Shown in pieces: positions 48,688-57,302 of a stretch of DNA of 64,000 bases. Origin of the DNA: Gautieria morchelliformis (lineage: Eukaryota > Basidiomycota > Agaricomycetes > Gomphales > Gomphaceae). Position 1 is the stretch's first letter. Every line of letters starts with the position of its first letter. The position numbers and the translations under genes are program-made. The notes beneath the pieces were generated by a model. That model made no database searches. It was not told where the DNA came from and saw only the letters and a list, made by a program, of their open reading frames with translations. The stretch spans positions 124,001 to 188,000 of the forward strand of contig WHVA01000150.1 of assembly GCA_015179125.1 (NCBI GenBank), given 5' to 3'.

Positions 48688-49260
48688 TCAGCTGCCACCT
48701 AGCCCCCAACATCCACCGAGACATCGTTTCCAAGTATTCCACAGGCGGGACCACCATCTCTCCTGGCCCCTCCCTTCCTGGTAGCGTAGGTCAATGATGA
48801 GCTCAGGGGGATTGGGGTCCATGGGCAAGTGCGGCCCTCGGAACCTTGCTCGATGTATTCGCTCTCCTGCCACGTTACGGAAACGCCGCCCCACCCAGCC
48901 TTCGAAAGTGTAGGGGGTTCCGCAAGGGGGGGTTCCATCGTTGAGGAAGACAGGGTCGCCGATGTAGTACGTGTTCTCTCGTCTGTGTCGGGGTCTGAGG
49001 AATGCGAGTGCAGGGCGAGTGGGTGCCTGACTTTTCGCTGGTGTGAGGTCCTCAGAGCTGACGGACCACTTTGAAGACCATGCGACGTCGAGATCACGGC
49101 AGTCAAGCATCCTTTGTAGCTTGGCTTCACTGGCTGCTCTGGATGACGAGAAGCCGGAGAAGTGCAGGAGGGTGGGATCGACATGTGACATGTTTGGCAG
49201 GTCAGAGAGGTTTTGGGTGAAGCTGGGGAGGGCAACAAGCTCAATGGCGGGCGAGGACAT
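48688..49260 (-). CDS. Extra ORF between pol and 3' LTR (ORF3)
   Basis: ATG at 49260, 190 residues, starting MSSPAIELVALPSFTQNLSD, with a basic middle (FLRPRHRRENTYYIGDPVFL), GTPYTFEGWVGRRFRNVAG, ERIHRARFRGPHLPMDPNPP, and a Trp-rich end. It fills nearly all the space between the pol stop (49367) and the polypurine tract. No membrane segment, so not env-like. A second long frame overlaps it (49244-48699), so part of the openness may be compositional. Function unknown. Confidence 0.5.
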   Translation of the reverse strand: MSSPAIELVALPSFTQNLSDLPNMSHVDPTLLHFSGFSSSRAASEAKLQRMLDCRDLDVAWSSKWSVSSEDLTPAKSQAPTRPALAFLRPRHRRENTYYIGDPVFLNDGTPPCGTPYTFEGWVGRRFRNVAGERIHRARFRGPHLPMDPNPPELIIDLRYQEGRGQERWWSRLWNTWKRCLGGCWGLGGS

Positions 49261-49366
49261 GGTTGATGGATGTGGTAGGGTCGATGCAGTGGAAGCGAGT
49301 GGTCACAGGTGGAGAGGGGATATATAGCTTATCGGAATGAATTGGTTAGGCGGAGGCTGATATCGC

Positions 49367-52300
49367 TTATCTTTGGGGTTCTGGACCCTTGGTATTATGA
49401 GTAGACGCTCTGCCTGCTGTCCAGTCGAAGAGAGTTTGCCTGGAAGGTTCTGTGAAGTTCTGAAATCTCTGGAAGGGGAGGGACATGTATGTGGCTGCTG
49501 AGATATGCTGAGGTGCCTCTGGGTTCTGCCGGTGAAATTCCTTCACGAGTCGCTTTGCCCCAGAGACATCTTTCGCTGGTAGCCAGAGATCGTCGGCAGC
49601 TCCATAGCCCTTCCAGCGCACGAGATACTCCAACCTTCCACGGAACATCCTGCTGTCTAGAATCCTTTCAACTTCATATTCTTCGGCTCCATCCCGTATG
49701 ACAGGGGGGGGTGGTGGAGGGGCATGACGTTCAAGAATTGGGTCATCTTCATATGGCCGAAGCAGGACGACAGAGAACACTGGATGTGTGCGACCAAAGG
49801 ATGCAGGAAGATTTAGACCATAGGCATTTCGTGAGACCACCTTATTAACAGTGTAGGGGCCTAGCCACTTGTGGTCTAGCTTCTTCATTGGGCGAGTGGT
49901 TGTGATGTTTTGTGCATTGAGCCAGACCTTGTCACCAAGCTTATAAACTGGGGCTGTTTTATGGTGCACGTCATAGAAGCGTGCCATGTCCTCTGCTGCC
50001 TTGGACAGGGCTGAACGAGCTTCTCTTGTGGCCGCTTCCATCCGCGTTGTGAACTCATCCAGGGCCTCGAGTCGAGTTTCCCGGATGGTTCCAGTCCCAG
50101 CCTTGGATGTTGGCCACTGTCCAACATGAAGGGTGTAGTCTGGGTTGAGGCATGGATTCGGTTGTTATAGGCAAACTCGGCCAAGGATATCCATTCAAAC
50201 CAATCATCCTGACGCTGGTTGATGAATAGTCGAAGGTATTGCTCAATCTCCTGATTAACCCTTTCAGTCTGTCCATCAGTTTGGGGGTGATAAGCAGTAG
50301 AGGCAGCGACTTTGACACCAAGAAGTTTGTTCAGTTCACGCATGAACTGGGAGATGAACTGTGTGCCTCGATCACTGATGATTTCTTCAGGGAGCCCATG
50401 AAGTTTCCAAACATGATCACGGAAGAGTCGGGCAACTCCCACCGAAGTTACATCTGAAGTGGTGGGAATGACATGTGCACGCTTTGAGAGGCGATCGACG
50501 ACAACAAGGAGAGCATCATAGCCATGACTGGTAGGCAGTTCTACAATCAAGTCAACAGACATAACCTGCCACCTACGGTCTGGGATACGGTTCGGTAGAA
50601 GCTTGCCAATGGGAGAAGCAGGGAAGGTTTTTGTCCGGTTGCACAGGTCACAGGCCTTCACGTATTTTGCAATGTAACGTCCCATCCCAGGCCACCAGTA
50701 ACTCCGAGCAACTAGTTCAGTGGTTCTCCAACGACCAGGGTGACCGGTGAGAGGCATGTCATGGTGCGCTTTCACTATGTCATGTCGTAGTTTTGCATCA
50801 AGCGGCACGTACACTTTGTTGTGATAGAGGACAAGCCCATCCTGTTCAGACCACTCTTCTCCTCGTAAATTGCCAGAGGAGCCCAGTTCTTTGAGAGCCT
50901 TGACAACCTTTTCATCCCGGTCCACACAGTTCCTTACTCGATTGAGGAAAGCATCACCTTCACCTGGGACTAACTGCGCGCCAGCCTCTGGGGGACTCGC
51001 CTTGATGTGGAACAAGTCAGGGGTAAGTAAGACTTGATTTTGGTTGTCTTCCTCCCCCCGCTTATGATCCACGCGTCGTGAGAGTGCATCAGGCTTGGCT
51101 GAATGACGACCAGGACGATGGATCAGCTCAAAATCAAAGCGAGAGAGGTAGAGTGACCAGCGTGCTTGACGACGGTTCAGGTGTTGTGCAGTGCGGAAGT
51201 AGGTGAGATTCTGATGGTCATTGAGAATCTCAATCTTGTGCTTTGTTCCCTCTAAGATGTGGCGCCATTCCTCTAATCCCCGAATCACAGAAAGGAGCTC
51301 CTTGTCATAGATGGCATAGTTGCGTTCAGCATCATTGAGGCTTTTGGAGACAAACCCCACAGGCCGCCATTTGCCATCATCACATAGCTGGGACAGTACT
51401 GCTCCTGTGGCATAGGCTGAGGCATCTGTTTCAAGACGGAAATGTTTGTCTTGATCAGGGAGGACAAGGATCGGTGTTGAGGTGATAAGGAGTTTGAGCT
51501 TGTCGAAGGACGCTTGCTCTGGGCCATTTGGATCCCAAGACCATTGGGCATCCTGTTTTGTCAACTGGTTGAGGGGCTTTGCAATGTGTGAGAAGTCTTC
51601 CACAAATCTACGGTAGAAGATGATGAAACCAAGGAATGATTTGACTTCAGTGACGTTACGTGGTATTGGCCAGTCCCGCACCCCTGCAACCTTGACTGGG
51701 TCCATGGCAACCTGTCCTTGAGAGAGGATGAGGCCGAGATACTCCACCTCTAGTTGCTCAAATAGGCATTTTTCAGGTTTGAGGTACAGGTTGTTGGCCC
51801 GGAGGATTTCAAGGACACGTCGTACAATCCTACGATGTTCTTCAAGCGACTCTGTGAAGATGAGAATGTCGTCCATGAACACCACCACCACCCCTTCATC
51901 GATGAGACTCTTGAAGATGTCATTCATCATCGTCTGGAAGGTTGCTGGGCTGTTCGTGAGTCCAAAGAACATGACTAGAGGTTCATACAGGCCCCTATTT
52001 GTCCGAAAGGCTGCCTTCCACTCATCTCCCTCTTTTATGCGTACATTATTATATCCCCAGCGAATGTCAAGCTTTGTGAAGTATTTAGCCCTTCCAGCAG
52101 CAATCTTATTCATGATGTCTAGAACAAGGGGCAAAGGATAGGCATTCTTGATTGTTATATCATTGAGCTTCCGGTAGTCCTGCACAAATCTAAGACTGCC
52201 GTCCTTTTTCTTCACAAAGAAGACTGGAGATGCCATAGGTGACTTGGAAGGACGGATACGATGGCTCTTCAGGTTCTCCTCAAGGAAGTTATCCAGTTCC

Positions 52301-53279
52301 CTTTGCTCAACTGGTGACATTGGGTAAACCTTTGTGCTGAAGGGTTGTGCACCTGGAGTGAGCTCAATTGCATGGTCCCAGGGCTTTCGAGGAGGCAGTT
52401 GGTCAAATGACTCCTTAGAAAACACATCCTTGAACTCCTGGTATGGTTTAGGGACAAGGTCCTCGAAGGATCTGACTGGTGCAGACTTGCTGGCCTGTTC
52501 AGCAAGCTGTTGGGAGACAGTCCAGCCTGCGCCAATCATTTCAGGACTCTCATTCACAAAGATGACAAAGGTCCTGTCTCCTTCCTCAAGTAGGGAGCGG
52601 GTGTGCTGTATGGGAACCTCCTTTTGATCTACACTCTCTTCTGTAACAGTTTCGACTGTGGGCCCTCTGACAACAGGTCTGCCCCCACATGACTTGGGAC
52701 AGCGTGTCATCTTCACATCTCCTGTACGCCAGTCAACTTCTGGGTTGTGTTCAACAAGCCATGTGTGACCAAGAATGATGGCAAGTCGTCCAAGGCTCGT
52801 GACAGAGAATGTGGCACGTTCCATATGATCCCCAAAGGTGCAAATGAGGTCGACCTCTTCCTTGATTGAGCCAGCCTCATTTGGGGTACCATCAATATTG
52901 TAGACGGGGATGGCACGGGGTAGGGGATGGGTCCGAAGTCTGTGTTCCCTTACAAACTCCACATCGATGAACATCCCTGTAGCACCACTGTCAAGGAGGG
53001 AGTCAATTGCAAGTGGGTGCCCTGTGTCAACAGAGTGGACCTTGAGAGGTACTTTGGTGCATCGGCGGAGGTCAGCAGTACGGACATATAGAGGGACTGG
53101 AAGGTTTGCATTAGCAACTGGAGCTATGGGTTGGGTTTTCGGCATGGCTGGTTTGGTTTCAGTTCGATCAGGGATAGGAGAAGGATGCATCATATCGCCT
53201 GTGATCCCTATTGTACATGTTTCGAGAACTGAAAACCGATTCGTCGAGCGGGGCATGTCTTTCACCGCTGACTGGCCTA
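49367..53279 (-). CDS. Pol polyprotein: protease, reverse transcriptase, RNase H, integrase, chromodomain (one frame break)
   Basis: The frame opens by -1 slippage at 53286-53280 and has no ATG until 53253, as expected for a fusion with gag. Domains in order: aspartic protease (LLDSGATGMFID, ILGHTWLVEHNPEVDW), reverse transcriptase (LDIRWGYNNVRI, VVVFMDDILIFT), RNase H (LETDASAYATGAVLSQ, YAIYDKELLSVI), integrase zinc finger (HHDMPLTGHPG...CDLCNRTK) and DDE core (SVDLIVELPTSHGYD, ISDRGTQF, ERVNQEIEQYLR). Near 50,060-50,095 the frame shifts. In the other frame it continues ETRLEALDEFTTRMEAATRE ... PVYKLGDKVWLNAQN ... and the chromodomain EYEVERILDSRMFRG...LEYLVRWKGYGAADDLW, which would aim integration at methylated histone H3 (family knowledge). 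Confidence 0.92.
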
Positions 53280-54383
53280 AAAACCCTTTCCTTCCTCTTG
53301 GACAGGGGCTTCCACCTTCTGTTTGCGTTCCTCTATCGCTGCTGCTACAGATTTAGAGACAATTGCTGCAATGTCTGCCTCTGTGAGGTTTGCATGGATC
53401 CGTGGCTTGCGAGGTTCAGGACAGTCTGGTGAAATGTGACCAGGTCTCTTACAGTTGTAGCAGGTCCGTGTTTCGGTGCGGCGGCGGGATGAGTCAATGT
53501 CCATAGGTGTCACATTACTGGGTGGTGCTGTGACAACAGGAGCCGTAGCAGGAGTGTGGAGTGGTCGGGCAGGAGGAGGGCGATTAGAGACATGAGGTGT
53601 CTGTGCCTTCCTGACCTCTAACAGACGGCGATGATTGCGGTCAATCTGACAGGCTGCTTCCTTCCAGGCTTTGAGGTTGGATGGAAGAAAGGGCTGGGCG
53701 TGGATCTTGTCAAGGATACCTGCTGGAAGGCCACGAGCATAGGCATCCTCGAGTGCCTCATCATTAAAGCCTGTCCTGCCTGCCAGGATCTCAAATTGAG
53801 CCGTGTATTCATCTGCCGACATTCCTGACGCCATCCTAAGGTCATGCAGCTTAGTGCGAGCCGTTCTGGCACGATCTGGGTCACCAAAGGCCTCCTCCAC
53901 ACGTTTAATAAACCCCTCCAGAGTGGATATAGAGGAGGTGCCATCAATGACAGCCTGTGTCTCGTTGTGTGCCCATATCTCCGCAGAGCCTCCCGTCATG
54001 AAGGAAAGAGCGTATAGGATCTTTGTGCGTTCATCTGGGAAGGATGCTGGCTGGACAGCGATGGACAACTTGATAGACCTGATAAACCCTTCAGTCTCTG
54101 CACGGTCTCCATTGAACTTCTCCGGTTCTGCTGCTTTGATAGAGCGAGTAGATGGAGGGACACTGTGAGGTACTGAGGGCGCAAGGGCTTGAGCAGCAGC
54201 AACAGCAGCGTTGGTGGCAGCATTGGCTAAGTGGTCGTGAATGTTAGCAATCTGATTGTGCAGTTCCTGATTCTGCAGTTGAAGTTGCTGCAACTGCTGT
54301 GCTTGGCTGGAAAGGAGGCCTCGAAGAAATGGCCCATGGTCACCCAGGGCGTCCCAGTATGCGTCTGGGAGTTGGTCTGCCAT
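53277..54383 (-). CDS. Gag with CCHC zinc knuckle
   Basis: ATG at 54383 (MADQLPDAYWDALGDHGPFL); 368 residues, stop TAG at 53279-53277. A coiled-coil start (LQQLQLQNQELHNQIANIHD) leads to the capsid domain (EKFNGDRAETEGFIRSIKLS, DERTKILYALSFMTGGSAEI, AFGDPDRARTARTKLHDLRM, DEYTAQFEILAGRTGFND). CYNCKRPGHISPDC is the nucleocapsid knuckle. Intact and of normal size. Confidence 0.93.
   Translation of the reverse strand: MADQLPDAYWDALGDHGPFLRGLLSSQAQQLQQLQLQNQELHNQIANIHDHLANAATNAAVAAAQALAPSVPHSVPPSTRSIKAAEPEKFNGDRAETEGFIRSIKLSIAVQPASFPDERTKILYALSFMTGGSAEIWAHNETQAVIDGTSSISTLEGFIKRVEEAFGDPDRARTARTKLHDLRMASGMSADEYTAQFEILAGRTGFNDEALEDAYARGLPAGILDKIHAQPFLPSNLKAWKEAACQIDRNHRRLLEVRKAQTPHVSNRPPPARPLHTPATAPVVTAPPSNVTPMDIDSSRRRTETRTCYNCKRPGHISPDCPEPRKPRIHANLTEADIAAIVSKSVAAAIEERKQKVEAPVQEEGKGF
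53280..53286 (-). promoter_or_regulatory. Slippery heptamer GGGTTTT for -1 frameshifting
   Basis: In the gag frame the codons read AAG GGT TTT TAG; G GGT TTT fits X XXY YYZ and is followed at once by the gag stop. A slip by -1 gives GGG TTT TTA GGC CAG, entering the pol frame, which has no ATG here. Confidence 0.75.
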
Positions 54384-54431
54384 AGGCTGAGATGAAGGCT
54401 GGTTAAGAAAAGTGTGTGGGGTCGTCCTATG

Positions 54432-54441
54432 AGCTTGATCT
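54432..54441 (-). promoter_or_regulatory. Self-complementary primer-binding site (Tf1-like)
   Basis: The minus strand reads AGATCAAGCT starting 3 nt inside the 5' LTR boundary; it is the exact complement of AGCTTGATCT in the LTR (54611-54602), the predicted 5' end of the transcript. There is no TGG-starting tRNA primer site at the LTR edge. Confidence 0.75.
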
Positions 54442-54443
54442 TC

Positions 54444-54835
54444 TGTGAGGGCAACACTAATGACGAAGCCACAACCAAAGATACTCAAGGAGATAAGAGC
54501 CGATACTAGGACAATGACCAACTGTGTAGTGGGTATCCTCAGGTTATAACTCTACCAACGATAGATACATGGGGACTTGCCTGTGTAGTGGGTATCCTCA
54601 GAGATCAAGCTGAGGAAACGCCACCACACGGGCTACAGTCTTATAGTGCTGGCAAGGCTTACATAATAGGAGAGACGGAAACTTGTAGAAGGTTACGGAA
54701 AGTGATGGAAGGTCACGGAAAGTGACGGAAAGTGACATGTGACGGAATGTGACATGTGACGGAAAGTGACGGAAAGTGACGGAAACTCATGGAAGGAAAT
54801 AGAAACTTGTGGAAGGAAACACGTGAACCCTGACA
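54444..54835 (-). repeat. 5' LTR of the nested chromovirus
   Basis: 392 bp, TG..CA ends. The minus-strand promoter TATAAG is at 54645-54640; 34 nt downstream lies AGCTTGATCT (54611-54602), the likely start of the RNA. Differences from the 3' LTR lie in the GGAAAGTGAC array and one indel near the outer end. Confidence 0.95.
54640..54645 (-). promoter_or_regulatory. LTR TATA box of the nested chromovirus
   Basis: TATAAG on the minus strand, 34 nt before the self-primer sequence. Confidence 0.65.
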
Positions 54836-54840
54836 ACTGC
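54836..54840. repeat. Target-site duplication ACTGC, right
   Basis: ACTGC directly after the right LTR; matches 48257-48261. Confidence 0.93.
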
Positions 54841-55900
54841 CTCTTCGGCGTGCTGCCTGCGCAGCTCCAGGGCGCGCATGTAGCGACGGGCAGCTTGCAC
54901 CTCTTTCTGTTACCAGTGCTCGACTTCGAGCTCCAGGCTCGCGGTCATGTCCTCGGAGTCAACCTCCGAGGCCACCTGTTTGCGGATCGCCTGTTGGATG
55001 GTTTTGCCATCCCTCGCTGGGGCCATGTTGGTCCCACGGCTTCTCGATTCATTCCTAAACCATATGTCCTGCACAGACGGGATGTTCGGCAGCGGCATTT
55101 GTCACCAATCATGCGCCTCGCGCTGCTCTTCAGTGGCACTGTCACGCCCGCTGTCTGTCACTCTATGCGACCCTCGGCGGCGGCGACGCTCGTTCTTGTC
55201 TTCCAGGGCTTGTAGCGCTGCCCTTATGCTGGCAATCTCTGTGCTGCTCCGGTGCACATCCGTGCGGGATTCCACCAGTGACGCTCGCAGGCCCGCGAGC
55301 GACCTTGCTAGTCTATGTGCTATCATGACTATGCCGGCAATCCTGTCTGCCACGTTCTCCAGCTCGCGGCCTATCTGCTCGTTCCTCACATTGGCATGAC
55401 CAATGCCTTGGGTTGCTTTGTGTAGCTGATTGTTCAGCCGCACAGTCACCATTGTTTCATCAGCAGTGTTTGTCCTTGAGCTCTTTCAACTTGAGCTTGA
55501 GTATTCCAAGTCCTGATTATCCTCAGGTGCTTGTCATTTTTGACGTTGTTCCTTGTGAGGAGCAACGGATGTCTGATCTTTCGACCGGGGGACTGCGTCG
55601 CGGCTCTTAACTTGTCACGACGTCCGGTCCAATGCTGAGCCTTCATCGTTGCTGATGGGGGATCTCGCTCGGCCCTTGCCCTTGTTGTGAGGTGGGGGCG
55701 AGTGGGATGGGGAGCGTGACTTGTCCCCATCCTGTCCTTCTACCTCGTCCACGCTCGGAGACACATGGTCGATGGTGTCCGCATCCTCTGGTGCTAGGAC
55801 GGGTGCGGTGAGGTCTACGACTTCGCCATCTTCTATCTCCTTGGGCCCTGAGCCCAAGGTAGCGTCAGCCGTGGTGCCGCTAGGCTGCACCGGGGTTTTG
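54841..55900 (-). pseudogene. Ty3 element B: N-terminal part of gag
   Basis: Minus-strand frames read PSGTTADATLGSGPKEIED ... RSPSHSPPPHNKGKGRARSP, then a coiled-coil part (RLNNQLHKATQGIGHANVR, LEDKNERRRRRGSHRVTD), then PLPNIPSVQDIWFRNESRSR and ASLELEVEHW followed by EVQAARRYMRALELRRQHAEEAV up to the insertion. It resumes at 48256. Frameshifts and a stop after VEHW show decay. Confidence 0.75.
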
Positions 55901-56269
55901 TTGTGCGAACTGCTAGATCACGTCGTTCGACTGAGTGGGTACATTGCAGGCACACAGTTGATGGTAGTATGTTGTACTACAGTCGTTTTCTGATGATTTT
56001 CCAATTGTCAGCACAGCGATCTTGTCTAAGATGCTGCAGGAACCACTCTTCAACTGTTTGCTAGGCAAACAGTCGTTGGAAGTTCAAAAAGGTGTAAGGT
56101 TGTTGGCTTATCACTTGTGTTATCACAAGGCAGTAGAACTCGACCAATCTGTGGTGATTCTAATACGACGTAGTGATGGTTACAAGTAAAGTTAAGCTGG
56201 GGGATCCCGGGGGATTCCCACGCAAGAACTATACAGTGGGTCTGCGAGGACCCACTGGCACTATGTAAG
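55901..56269 (-). other. Non-coding link between elements A and B
   Basis: It lies between the end of A's integrase and B's gag, where an LTR or leader is expected. No LTR boundary could be fixed. It contains strong hairpins at 56053-56073 (ACTGTTTGC/GCAAACAGT) and 56234-56257 (CAGTGGGTC/GACCCACTG). Confidence 0.5.
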
Positions 56270-56969
56270 CTACCAGCTATTATGTGTTGCCGCGAGGCAA
56301 CACAAATAAATACTTATATTTACACATCTGGCCTGATGTGTGAACCGGGCTACCCCTTTAAACGGGGTGTCCACCGCTATGGGGAGGTCTATCTGCGGCA
56401 TATAGCCGTGGTTCAGGTCAAAGGGTGCGAACCCTGTGGTTGCACTGACGTTGCTGTTGAGGGCGACCTCAACCATTGGGCATTCAATGCCCAATCCTTC
56501 TGATCGTCCCTGACTACCGCGCACAGTATCTGTCCGATCGAGTGGTTTGCTCGCTTGGTCGCTCCATCCGTTTGGGGATGGAAGGCAGTCGACATGAGGA
56601 GCTTGGTCCCCATGAGTCGCTGTAGTTCACACCAGAAGATCGAGGTGAACTTCGAGTCTCTATCTGAGATGATGGGACACCATGGAGCCGAACGATTTCT
56701 TTTAGAAACAGCCAGGCTACTCCCTTGGCTGACATGCTTGTCGTTGTTGGGATGAGGTGTACGTGTGACATTAGTCGGTCGATGACTACCATCAGGTAGT
56801 CACAGTCATTAGATTTGGGCAGGGGCCCCATGAAGTTGATGTCAATCGACTGCCACGGCCTATCCGGAATGGGTATGCTGTGTAGTAAGCCTTTGGGCTG
56901 TTGTGGCCCGGTTTTCGTCATCTGGCACTTCGCGCACGATGTGCAGAATGACTCGGTGTCTGGGCTCAT
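56270..56969 (-). pseudogene. Ty3 element A: integrase remnant
   Basis: CTSCAKCQMTKTGPQQPKG (zinc finger), [20 protein letters not shown] and [19 protein letters not shown] (first Asp and beta strand), then a frame change, [20 protein letters not shown] with Glu replaced by Lys in the usual TERxN stretch, and later [16 protein letters not shown]. Broken in three frames. Confidence 0.85.
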
Positions 56970-57302
56970 GCCAGGCCACCAGTATGACCTTCGAACATAA
57001 TTCGATGTCTTCAGATGGCTGTAGTGACCGACTATCTGGTGTGCTCGATCAATGATGATTTCGATCAGCCTCCTTCCCCCCTGAAGAACAGATCAGGGGA
57101 CGGCGATGACGTCTCTTTTGAGCTGATTCTTTGTCCAGATCATCCCGTCCCAGATACCGAATCTCGGGTGTGCGTCTGGGTGCTCCATGATCTTAGCGAA
57201 CATGGGGTCCTGATGGTATGTGTCTCGCAAGACCTTGGACAGGTCTATGCCTTGTTCAACAGTCTGGCACAGAGGAGCACTGCCGCTGCCTGCGGCGATG
57301 AC

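Larger units (their letters stand above)
48262..54835 (-). mobile_element. Complete Ty3-type LTR retrotransposon (chromovirus) nested in element B
   Basis: 6,574 bp, minus strand, bounded by LTRs of 391 and 392 bp that differ at four bases and one indel, and by the perfect duplication ACTGC. It contains a self-complementary primer site, gag, a -1 slippery site, pol (protease, reverse transcriptase, RNase H, integrase, chromodomain), an extra ORF and a polypurine tract. Recently inserted; pol has one frame break. The insertion splits the gag of element B, which reads on across it (QHAEEAV / SRAQTTQLL). Confidence 0.95.
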
